The notes below the pieces were generated by a model. That model worked only from the letters and a program-made list of their open reading frames with translations. It was not told the DNA's origin and made no database searches. DNA of 9,095 nt. It comes from Methanosarcinales archaeon. Lineage in GTDB: Archaea > Halobacteriota > Methanosarcinia > Methanotrichales > Methanotrichaceae. The position numbers and the translations under genes are program-made. Each line of letters opens with the position of its first letter. Positions within the stretch are counted from its first letter, which is position 1. Positions 1 through 5,753 of this stretch are shown here, piece after piece. Location of the stretch: positions 1-9,095 of the forward strand of contig JAAEEW010000235.1 of assembly GCA_013415595.1 (NCBI GenBank), given 5' to 3'.

Positions 1-71
1 TGAGGAAATTTTCTCACCCAATCCTCGCTGCCATCGGTCTCAGCAAAACATGAGATAAGACTATCACGCAT
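1..71 (-). CDS. Possible 5' end of a gene leaving the left edge
   Basis: On the minus strand an ATG at 71-69 opens a reading frame that stays open to the window edge (23 codons, starting MRDSLISCFAETDGSEDW). Just upstream on that strand (about 80-105) is a very AT-rich stretch that could be a TATA element about 15-30 bases before the ATG, which would suit a leaderless or short-leader archaeal transcript. No family is recognisable from so few residues, and an open run this short can arise by chance, so this is only a candidate. Confidence 0.3.
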   Translation of the reverse strand, partial: MRDSLISCFAETDGSEDWVRKFP

Positions 72-192
72 TTTGTAATTATTAAAATAAATAATTTATT
101 AACTATTTCTTAACCGATGACCAATGGAGACGTCTTCAATTGCGATGCTGGGCCATAGGAACGATATATATTCTTAAATTAAAATCTTTATA

Positions 193-540
193 TCATAATT
201 TAGATTGTTTATTAAATTTATATCCGCAATTCTTAATGTGCTGTATGTCCTCAGGCGTCAGGGGAAATTCCCTGCAGATATCCGGCCGGTGGGCGTAAAT
301 TCTGCAGCGATTGCCACTGGCGTCATGTGCCGGGCAGCCTCGACAGCATTTGCCGCATCTATTACACTTACCCTCTCTCATGGATTGCCACGCTGACACT
401 TCCTCTCGTCTCAGATACCAGGCTACTCGTCTTCTGATCCATCCGTCAATCATGGCATACCCTATCCGGTCGCACTCCAGCAATGCTTCGGGGAGGGCCT
501 TTGGAGTGAAACCACTTGTGGCAATCAGGTAGTTAAGCAA
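193..540 (-). CDS. YkgJ-like cysteine-cluster protein (putative metal-binding)
   Basis: A 115-residue protein of the YkgJ / CxxCxxCC zinc- or iron-chelating family. Its centre carries CNRCGKCCRGC (Cys59, 62, 65, 66, 69), followed by Cys79 (GNRCRIY), the family-typical RPDICREFPL block with Cys89, and a late Cys105. Eight cysteines in 115 residues, in this order, are diagnostic. Family members are thought to bind a metal or Fe-S centre, but their role is unknown. The N-terminal ~50 residues are basic and rich in Trp and Arg, without a clear membrane segment. The first start in the frame is TTG at 540; an in-frame TAA lies at 549-547, and the closest purine-rich run (GAAGGA) is too far upstream to be a good ribosome site. 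The ATG at 453 (MIDGWIRRR) is a reasonable alternative and gives 86 residues. The gene stands alone, divergent from the protease at 1011. Family call is firm; start and function are not. Confidence 0.85.
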   Translation of the reverse strand: MLNYLIATSGFTPKALPEALLECDRIGYAMIDGWIRRRVAWYLRREEVSAWQSMREGKCNRCGKCCRGCPAHDASGNRCRIYAHRPDICREFPLTPEDIQHIKNCGYKFNKQSKL

Positions 541-690
541 CCATATTTAAAATAAATCCTTCTTTGCCGACCTGGGAGATAGGCAGGCATAGTGCCAAAT
601 GAAGCCTGTTCTCGTTTTCGAGCTCCTCTGGCCTCGAATTCCCGAATCGCTGAGCCGTTTAATTTTATTAATATGTATATTTATTAAGTA

Positions 691-699
691 TTTATAAAA
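691..699 (+). promoter_or_regulatory. Archaeal TATA-box-like element
   Basis: TTTATAAAA sits in an AT-rich run and closely fits the archaeal TATA consensus. Transcription would be expected to start about 25 bases downstream, near 718-722, inside the hairpin at 703-733. The next good coding start is ATG 1011, so this promoter would make a leader of about 290 bases or a separate small RNA. Assigned by motif only. Confidence 0.45.
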
Positions 700-702
700 G
701 GA

Positions 703-733
703 TTGCCGGGGAGATCAGACACTCCCCGTGCAA
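703..733 (+). other. Hairpin: 7-bp core, 11 bp with one bulge
   Basis: CGGGGAG (707-713) pairs perfectly with CTCCCCG (722-728) across an 8-base loop. Allowing T729 to bulge extends the stem by TTGC (703-706) with GCAA (730-733). It is immediately downstream of the TATA element at 691-699. There is no T-tract after it, so it does not look like a terminator. Confidence 0.5.
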
Positions 734-894
734 GGGGGCATCTTCCCTGGCTTTGCGCCTCAACAGCAGCAAAGAGCTCAAGCCAACTGTTTCAGGAGTA
801 GCACGTCTCCTCTATGGCTTTGCCCTCCTCAAGATCGCCAAATCCCTGGGCCGGCCAGATGGACGGCGAGCTTTACGTTCTCACGGGCAGCATG

Positions 895-934
895 AGATTT
901 CGGCAGCCAACACGTATTCCATTCGCCGAAATCT
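895..934 (+). other. 10-bp perfect inverted repeat in leader region
   Basis: AGATTTCGGC (895-904) is the exact reverse complement of GCCGAAATCT (925-934), with a 20-base loop. It lies between the two TATA-like elements upstream of the protease and outside any gene I accept. It could be an RNA hairpin or a DNA-binding site for a dimeric regulator. Confidence 0.5.
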
Positions 935-973
935 TTCCGTGAGCCTTCCCGCGGGCAAAATGGAGGGATGGTG

Positions 974-1006
974 TATATACCACTGGACGGATGATGATCT
1001 GGAGAG
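974..1006 (+). promoter_or_regulatory. Proximal TATA element and RBS of the protease gene
   Basis: TATATA at 974-979 lies 31-36 bases before ATG 1011, placing the expected transcript start near 1000. GGAGAG at 1001-1006 provides a Shine-Dalgarno match 4-6 bases before the ATG. Together they favour ATG 1011 over the longer TTG 753 frame and imply a very short leader from this promoter. Confidence 0.45.
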
Positions 1007-1010
1007 TTGC

Positions 1011-1832
1011 ATGGACACAAACGAAACGAACGGCCGGGGCATGGGCTTGCAGGCGCTCCTCCCTTTCTTTGCCATCGCTTTCGGGCTGGGCTGGGGCATC
1101 GTGGCCCTCTTGATATTCTTTCCCGACCAGATCGGAGCCATCTTCGGCCCCATGGGCTACACCAATCCTCTGTTCATCCTGGCCGTATACTCACCGGCCT
1201 TTGCCGGCATCTTCCTGGTGTGGAGATTCTACGGCGCCAGGGGCCTGCAAAGCTACTTCCGGCGCCTGACCTTGTGGCGGATGCCGATGGCCTGGTGGGC
1301 CTTCCTGCTGGCAGGCATTCCTGCCGCCTTCTACCTGGGCGCAGCCATCAAGGGCACCATCACAGAGCCGTTCCCCTTCTCTCCCTGGTACGGCGTCCTG
1401 CCGGCCCTGGCTGCAGGGCTGTTTATCGGGCCTATCGAGGAGCTGGGCTGGCGCGGCGTGGCCCTGCCTCTCTTGCAGCGCCGCTTCTCTCCGCTCTTTG
1501 CCAGTCTGATTCTGGGGGCCATCTGGGGGATCTGGCACCTGTCGGCATTCTTTCTCAGCGGAAGCCCCCAGAGTGCCTGGTCGTTTGGTCCCTACTTCGT
1601 TGGAGTCCTGGCCATCACGGTCATTCTGACCCCCATGTTCAACGCCGCCCGGGGGAGCATTCTGGTGGCGGCTTTGTACCACTTCCAGATGAACGGCCCG
1701 GCATGGCCGGATGCCCAGCCCTGGGACACCATGGTCTTCGCCCTGGCGGCGGTGGTCATCGTGCTGTTGAACCGGAGGACCATGTTGACCGGCGAGGGGG
1801 CGGTGACCGAAGTGCTCATGCCCGGAAAATGA
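1011..1832 (+). CDS. CPBP/CAAX-family intramembrane metalloprotease
   Basis: A 273-residue polytopic membrane protein of the CPBP (CAAX protease and bacteriocin-processing, Abi/Rce1-like) family. Signature motifs are present in order. They are EELGWRG with the glutamate pair at 143-144 and Arg148, the IWHLSAF segment with His176, MFNAARG with Asn211, and the last HFQMN segment with His224 and Asn228. In the family the Glu pair and the two His residues form the active site inside the membrane. Hydrophobic segments lie near 14-36, 54-71, 95-112, 127-142, 163-183, 195-212 and 239-254. Members cleave prenylated proteins or peptides, or act in immunity to peptide toxins; nothing next to this gene shows its substrate. 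ATG 1011 is chosen because GGAG precedes it closely and TATATA lies upstream. The frame is open back to TTG 753, which would add 86 non-conserved residues. All key residues are present, so it is probably active. Confidence 0.9.
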   Translation: MDTNETNGRGMGLQALLPFFAIAFGLGWGIVALLIFFPDQIGAIFGPMGYTNPLFILAVYSPAFAGIFLVWRFYGARGLQSYFRRLTLWRMPMAWWAFLLAGIPAAFYLGAAIKGTITEPFPFSPWYGVLPALAAGLFIGPIEELGWRGVALPLLQRRFSPLFASLILGAIWGIWHLSAFFLSGSPQSAWSFGPYFVGVLAITVILTPMFNAARGSILVAALYHFQMNGPAWPDAQPWDTMVFALAAVVIVLLNRRTMLTGEGAVTEVLMPGK

Positions 1833-1844
1833 GGCCGCCGGCCC

Positions 1845-1883
1845 CCTGGCCGATACCTCCCGGATTTTTGGAAAACGGCCAGG
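1845..1883 (+). terminator. Inverted repeat / T-run after the protease gene
   Basis: CCTGGCCG (1845-1852) pairs with CGGCCAGG (1876-1883), an exact 8-bp match. The 23-base loop contains a T5 run (about 1865-1869). It begins 13 bases after the protease stop codon. Archaeal termination relies mainly on T-runs, so this may end the protease transcript, but the T-run is short and sits inside the loop rather than after the stem. Confidence 0.3.
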
Positions 1884-1984
1884 CGGGAAAGAAGCCTCAC
1901 TTCGGTCCAGCTCTGCCATCCCCACCTTGCTCGTCTGTCTGCAGACATCCTTGCTGGCCATCCTTCAGGATTGGTTGGAGCCAT

Positions 1985-2031
1985 CCATTTGCACCGCCCA
2001 TTTGCACCGCCCATTTGTACCGCCCATTTGC
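1985..2031 (+). repeat. 13-bp tandem repeat, about 3.6 copies
   Basis: The unit CCATTTGCACCGC repeats head to tail with a 13-base period. Copies start at 1985, 1998, 2011 and 2024 (partial), and the third copy differs by one base (T for C at 2018). The period is not a multiple of three and the repeat is outside recognised genes, so it is a non-coding minisatellite. The unit is too short, and spacers are absent, for CRISPR. Confidence 0.85.
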
Positions 2032-2116
2032 CTATGAATGCGTCCGATTTCCCGGCGCTGCCATCCCTCGATATAAGCCCCGGCTCGACTCTGGCAGGAG
2101 GCATCGAGTGCCCCCT

Positions 2117-2132
2117 GGCAAAGTGTTTTGCC
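2117..2132 (+). other. Small hairpin GGCAAA/TTTGCC
   Basis: GGCAAA (2117-2122) and TTTGCC (2127-2132) form a 6-bp stem with a 4-base loop. It lies 30 bases before the terminator-like hairpin at 2162-2190, so the two could belong to the same short transcript. Alone it is weak evidence. Confidence 0.3.
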
Positions 2133-2161
2133 CTGGAGACGTGGATGGTCGTTCAATCGTC

Positions 2162-2190
2162 GCCCCGGGGACGAACTTCCGGGGCTTTTT
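2162..2190 (+). terminator. Terminator-like hairpin plus T5
   Basis: GCCCCGG (2162-2168) pairs perfectly with CCGGGGC (2179-2185) across a 10-base loop and is followed directly by TTTTT (2186-2190). This has the form of an intrinsic terminator for plus-strand transcription. No gene ends close by: the protease stops 330 bases earlier. It may insulate the insertion sequence, end a long protease transcript, or end an unseen small RNA. Confidence 0.45.
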
Positions 2191-2272
2191 CCCGGCGGAT
2201 GCTGGAGACTCTCGGCATGAGCGGGCCGCAGGTAGGTGCTTTACTTAGGGGCTGCACGTCCTACAGTCCCAT

Positions 2273-2299
2273 AGATCATGATCGGCAGTCGCATGATCT
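2273..2299 (+). other. 8-bp perfect inverted repeat upstream of the IS
   Basis: AGATCATG (2273-2280) and CATGATCT (2292-2299) are exact reverse complements with an 11-base loop. It lies just outside the likely left end of the insertion sequence. It could be an operator-like palindrome or a stem; there is no T-run after it. Confidence 0.4.
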
Positions 2300-2334
2300 G
2301 AGCGGCGAGATTTAAAAGCCCGGGCTCTCCTGAT

Positions 2335-2400
2335 TTAGGCACAAAATTTTCATGTTCGCCCTCTTGGACCCGAAATCTATAAATATTTCTATGTGCCTAA
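2335..2400. repeat. 9-bp inverted repeat before the transposase start
   Basis: TTAGGCACA (2335-2343) is the exact reverse complement of TGTGCCTAA (2392-2400). The pair encloses an AT-rich stretch with a TATA-like CTATAAATA (about 2377-2385), likely the transposase promoter. The arms could be transposase-binding sites at the left end, or fold in the mRNA leader and limit transposase translation, since the right arm ends 9 bases before GTG 2410. Confidence 0.5.
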
Positions 2401-2409
2401 GCGCGGTCC

Positions 2410-3952
2410 GTGAAATCGTTTACCCGGGTAAAAAAAATAAACGGTCAGGAATACCTCTACGAGATCACTCCTTACTACGACAAAGAGAAGAAGCAGATCA
2501 GACAGAAGAGCAAATACCTGGGAAAGAACGTCAACGGCGTCCCGGTAAAGGTCCGGAGCCACGGGAAAACGCCGGAAAAAGTGCTGTCATACGGCGAATT
2601 TCTGCCCTTTCAAAAGATTGTAGGCCAGCTAGGCATTGATAAAATTTTAAAGGACATCATGCCGGAGAAGCAGGTCTGGCCCATCCTGACCCTGGCCATG
2701 AATTACGTAACCAGGCCAATGGCCTTAACCCACATCCAGAGCTGGTACGGTGGCACCGTCTTTGCCCACGACCGCCCCGACCTGCATCTGTCTTCCCAGA
2801 ACCTTTCCCGATTGCTCTGTCAGATCGGTGAAGGCTCGACCAACCACGCATTCTCTCGAGCATTCATTCGCCAGGCATCCACCTCCAGCACCCTGGTCTA
2901 CGATATTACCTCGCTGTCATCGTACTCCCAGGAGGTCAACCTTCTGGAGTATGGATACAACAGAGATGGGCTCGACCTTTCCCCAGGTCAATCTCTCTCT
3001 GATCGTGGATAAAGCACTGAGCATACCGGTGATGTACGACCTATATCCGGGGAGCATCGTTGATGTGTCTGCGCTGAAAAACACAATCAAGAAGCTCAGC
3101 GACCAGGGGATAAGCGATTACACTCTGATCATGGACCACAGCCTATTTTCCACTGCCAATATCGAAGAGCTGGTGGCTAACGATATGTCCTTCATCATCC
3201 CCCCGGCCAGCAATCTCAAGGGCTTCAGAGAGGCCATATCCGCTATTCATTACAGCATCGACGATCCTCAGTTCCTGGAGCTCTACCACAAGGAGCCTCT
3301 GTTCGTCATGCCCACCACCATCGACGTGGGGGAGATGGAGCTCAAAGGTTACGCTTTTTACGACCAGAGGCGTGAGCAGCAGGAGCGAAACTCGTTCTAC
3401 AAACGACTGTACGATGTGGTGGAACGCCTCAAAGCGGTGAACCTGAAGCCGTGGATGGACCCTGCAGTGGTCTTCAGGGAGATTGCCAAACGGGATGCCA
3501 GGTTCATCGAGTGGCAGGTGGTGGATAACAGGTTCGAGGTGGCGATCAGGAAGAATGCCGTGTCTCATAACGTGAATAAGATGGGCAAGTTCATCCTGCT
3601 CTTTCACGGCGAACTGACCTGGGAGCAGTGCCTCTCCCTCTACCGGGGAAAAGACATTCTGGAGGAGGGATTCGATATCCTGAAGAACGATGTGGACCTG
3701 ATGCCCGAAAATGTCCGAAACGACAGCGGCCTTCGTGGCTATCTGTTCATAGCGTTCCTGGCCCTGATTCTCAGGATGGCCCTCATGCAGATGATGGCTG
3801 ACGCCGGTTTGACCAGGAAATACTCTGTAGAAGGGATATTGACTGAGCTGGAGAAGATCAAGCTCATGATCCTTCCCGACGGCCAGAAGATGGCCACAGA
3901 AATCACGAAGAAGCAGCGCGAGATCCTGAACGCGCTCAACCTGTGCCCCTGA
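2410..3952 (+). pseudogene. IS1634/IS4-type transposase, split by a +1 frameshift
   Basis: A DDE transposase in two frames. The first part runs from GTG 2410 to codon 190 (Leu, 2977-2979); that frame stops at 3012. Skipping one base (T2980) restores the family sequence GLDL-PQVNLSLIVDK, and the second frame continues to TGA 3952. The joined product would be 513 residues, normal for this family. Landmarks are the N-terminal INGQEYLYEITPYYDK block and the first Asp in LVYDITSLS (Asp165). The second Asp is in LIMDHSLF (Asp242), and a YREK-like signature follows at Tyr411, Lys414 (usual Arg), Glu418 and Lys425. All three acidic residues survive, so only the frameshift seems inactivating. It could be a fresh mutation, a sequencing error in the TTT-CCCC tract, or, less likely, programmed recoding. 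Confidence 0.88.
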
Positions 3953-3967
3953 CTGTGAGCCCCTGAC
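3942..3967 (+). repeat. Short tandem duplication at the transposase 3' end
   Basis: TGTGCCCCTGAC (3942-3953) is followed immediately by TGTGAGCCCCTGAC (3954-3967), the same unit with a two-base insertion. The first copy contains the transposase stop codon, and the second repeats it just outside the gene. It could be part of the element's right end. Confidence 0.55.
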
Positions 3968-4029
3968 CGGCGGGCGGGCTCCGGGCTTAAGAGGCCGACC
4001 GCCCTGAGAAGGCGGCATCTTGCGGCATT

Positions 4030-5334
4030 TTATCCGGCCCTGCCGTGGCACTTTTTGTACTTCAGTCCGCTGCCGCAGGGGCAGGGATCGTTTCTTTTCG
4101 GCTTGAAGATCGTCCTGGAGATCTGCCCGTCTTTCGTGTAGTTCATGACGTTGGCAGGAGCTCGTCCCTGCTTCAGCTCGCTGGCCATGAACCTCATGGG
4201 GCCGTCGATGTGCCTGAAGAACTCTTTATAGCCGGGACATAGATAGTTGAGTCCCGGCTGGCCTTCAGGCGTCCTGGCGAGGCGGTTCTTGGGGCATTCT
4301 CCATTGCAGACGAATCTGACCTCACACTTCAGGCAGCATCCAGGCAGAGAATCCAGCTTTTCCCGGCCGAACTCTCGCTGCTTCCTGGAGCTGGCAAGCT
4401 CAGCCATGCTCATCTCTCTGATATTCCCCAGAAGGCATTTGGGTTCGACAAAGTGATCGCAGGAGTACATATCGCCGTTGTGCTCCATGGCCATGGCCGT
4501 TCCGCATGTGGGCGAGAAGGAGCAGATTCCTGTGGGCAGGCCTGTCCAGGCGGCCAGGGCCACGTCGAAGATTTGCACGAAGACCTTCCCCACGTCTCTT
4601 TTAACCCAATCGTCGAAGATGGCTATCAGAAAGCGGCCGTACTGCTCGGGATCGACGGACCTGTCGGTGACATTATCTCCCTCCTGAAAGCCGGTGTCGT
4701 TGTCCCTCTCCACAATGGTTATGAACTGGATGAACTCCGTCTTGACCTCATCTCTGAGAAATCGATAGACTTCCAGGGGATGGTCCATATTGGCGGCGTG
4801 AACAGTAGTAAGAATATTGAAATCTACCTTGTGCTTGCGTAGCAGCCGGGCTGCCTTCATAACTCTATCGAACGTCGGCTTGCCCGCTTTGTCCACCCGA
4901 TAGGCATCGTGAAGTTCTCTCGGCCCGTCCAGGCTAAGGCCGATCAGGAAATTGTTCTGGCGAAAGAACCTGCACCAATCGTCGTCGAGGAGGGTGCCGT
5001 TGGTCTGCATGCTATTGCTTATGGTCATTCCCGGACGCCGGTACTTCTCCTGATAGTGGATCGATTGCCTGAAGAATTCCAGGCCCATAAGGGTTGGCTC
5101 TCCGCCCTGCCAGGCGATGGTGGCGTGCGAAATATTCTGGGCCTCGATGTACTGGCGGATATAGGTCTCCAGGAGCTCGTCCGACATTCTGAAGCTGCTA
5201 TGGGGGTAGAGGTTCTTCTTGGACAGAAAGAAGCAATATTTGCAGCCCAAATTGCACGCGGCTCCCGTGGGCTTGGCCAGGAGATGAAAGGCAGAAAGGC
5301 GATCCGTCTTGCGATTCGTCTTAGCCATCGACAT
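4030..5334 (-). CDS. Anaerobic sulfatase-maturating radical SAM enzyme (anSME)
   Basis: A 434-residue radical SAM enzyme that would oxidise the active-site Cys or Ser of a sulfatase to formylglycine in the cytoplasm without oxygen. The radical SAM cluster motif CNLGCKYC is at 27-34, followed by the conserved GGEP (WQGGEPTLMG). The C-terminal SPASM region has CGTAMAMEHNGDMYSC (C-x9-G-x4-C), then CLKCEVRFVCNGEC (C-x2-C-x5-C-x3-C) and a last Cys in NYLCPGY. Together these are the ligands for two auxiliary 4Fe-4S clusters. The extreme C-terminus adds a SEC-C metal-binding motif (CPCGSGLKYKKCH), a known tail in part of this family. ATG 5334 starts just before the conserved region; ATG 5328 is equally possible, and the frame is open to 5451 with non-conserved residues. 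A weak AT-rich element lies at about 5376-5382. A sulfatase stub precedes it on the same strand, so its natural client here is broken. Confidence 0.93.
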   Translation of the reverse strand: MSMAKTNRKTDRLSAFHLLAKPTGAACNLGCKYCFFLSKKNLYPHSSFRMSDELLETYIRQYIEAQNISHATIAWQGGEPTLMGLEFFRQSIHYQEKYRRPGMTISNSMQTNGTLLDDDWCRFFRQNNFLIGLSLDGPRELHDAYRVDKAGKPTFDRVMKAARLLRKHKVDFNILTTVHAANMDHPLEVYRFLRDEVKTEFIQFITIVERDNDTGFQEGDNVTDRSVDPEQYGRFLIAIFDDWVKRDVGKVFVQIFDVALAAWTGLPTGICSFSPTCGTAMAMEHNGDMYSCDHFVEPKCLLGNIREMSMAELASSRKQREFGREKLDSLPGCCLKCEVRFVCNGECPKNRLARTPEGQPGLNYLCPGYKEFFRHIDGPMRFMASELKQGRAPANVMNYTKDGQISRTIFKPKRNDPCPCGSGLKYKKCHGRAG

Positions 5335-5516
5335 TAACGATTCCGGTGGATGCTCATTAATCTTTGGCAAATGGCAAAATATGGTACCTCCCTCTGGGGC
5401 TTCAGGTGGAGCTTTTCCCCTGCAGATATGCCGGCGAAATGAAGGAAGCAAAATACTGGGAGGATGAAGATCCCGATCTTCATCTCTGAGCTCAAGGGGC
5501 TACACCATCCCAAAGC

Positions 5517-5753
5517 TCATGCCATATTCGGAAATGCCCGGAGCGGGGTATTGGGGACCTCTGCCATGCTGGCGACGAGCCCCCGGCAGATCCTCAGTGC
5601 CGCGTTGATCACGAAATCGTGCTCCCCGGCTATGTTATGCTCCTCTCCCGTATCCATCTCAATGTTGTATACCGCAGGTATCTGGCCATAATCACTTCCC
5701 GGTCCTGGAAGGAGTCGTATGTACCTGAAGTGCAACCTGAACTGGTGCCTAGC
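5517..5753 (-). pseudogene. Arylsulfatase C-terminal remnant
   Basis: An open frame of about 78 codons ending in TGA at 5519-5517, with no proper start (TTG at 5735 is the best). Its translation reads like the last domain of an arylsulfatase. FRYIRLLPG is followed by the hallmark AVYNIEMDTGEEHNIAGEH (usual form LYNLE.DPGEEHNLA), then a helix and the closing VPNTPLRAFPN. The catalytic N-terminal domain, including the C/S-x-P-x-R site modified by anSME, is absent: an in-frame stop lies at 5756-5754, next to the transporter's TAG (5751-5749). The stub overlaps the transporter end by a few bases, so a deletion has probably joined the two, losing about 400 codons. It lies directly upstream of the anSME gene on the same strand, as intact sulfatases often do. 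The homology is judged by eye. Confidence 0.72.

Larger units (their letters stand above)
541..1010. other. 470-base gene-free stretch with promoter and hairpins
   Basis: This gap lies between two divergent genes. It is AT-rich at 655-700 and GC-balanced after that. A weak reading frame from TTG 753 runs in frame into the protease gene, but its 86 extra residues resemble nothing familiar, and a better promoter and ribosome site sit next to ATG 1011. The stretch holds a TATA-like element (691-699), a hairpin at 703-733, a 10-bp hairpin at 895-934 and a second TATA-like element (974-979). I see no tRNA or recognisable riboswitch. Confidence 0.6.
1833..2409. other. 577-base gene-free stretch between protease and transposase
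   Basis: No reading frame here looks like a real protein. A 115-codon frame at 1971-2315 crosses the tandem repeat and has a composition typical of non-coding DNA. The stretch contains an inverted repeat after the protease, a 13-bp tandem repeat, a terminator-like hairpin, an 8-bp inverted repeat and the probable left flank of the insertion sequence, each listed separately. Confidence 0.6.
2316..3988 (+). mobile_element. Insertion sequence, IS1634/IS4 group; ends uncertain
   Basis: The element is defined by the transposase gene at 2410-3952. Two candidate end pairs exist and neither is decisive. The first is AAGCCCGG (2316-2323) against CCGGGCTT (3981-3988), an exact 8-bp inverted match that degrades further inward. 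The second is the TTAGGCACA motif at 2335-2343, which weakly matches the reverse complement of the sequence right after the transposase stop. I find no convincing flanking target duplication for either, so the coordinates are approximate and one end may have decayed. Confidence 0.5.

Noticed and set aside
753..1010. N-terminal extension of the protease from TTG 753
   Set aside because: The 86 residues are non-hydrophobic and unlike the family; ATG 1011 has a close GGAG and an upstream TATATA.
1985..2031. CRISPR array
   Set aside because: The unit is only 13 bp and contiguous with no spacers.
1007..2248. 413-codon plus-strand frame
   Set aside because: Overlaps the protease in another frame, is full of Gly, Pro, Arg and His in a shadow-like pattern, and runs on into the tandem-repeat region. 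No domain recognisable.
1971..2315. 114-residue plus-strand frame
   Set aside because: Crosses the out-of-phase 13-bp repeat and a terminator-like hairpin; no motif or ribosome site.
2971..2990. Programmed +1 frameshift of the prfB type
   Set aside because: CUU-U is present, but the A-site stop and a correctly spaced Shine-Dalgarno-like stimulator are missing; kept only as a possibility in the findings.
2316..3988. Confident IS boundaries with target-site duplication
   Set aside because: The best terminal match is only 8 bp exact and no flanking direct repeat could be found for either candidate pair of ends.
3143..4051. 302-codon minus-strand frame antisense to the transposase
   Set aside because: Composition rich in His, Leu, Gln and Pro without motifs; it is the reverse-strand shadow of the conserved transposase.
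4909..5337. 142-codon plus-strand frame antisense to the maturase
   Set aside because: Plausible-looking composition, but it is the complement of conserved radical SAM coding sequence and has no promoter or RBS support.
5335..5451. 39-residue upstream extension of the maturase
   Set aside because: Not conserved-looking and proline-rich; a normal family N-terminus begins shortly after ATG 5334.
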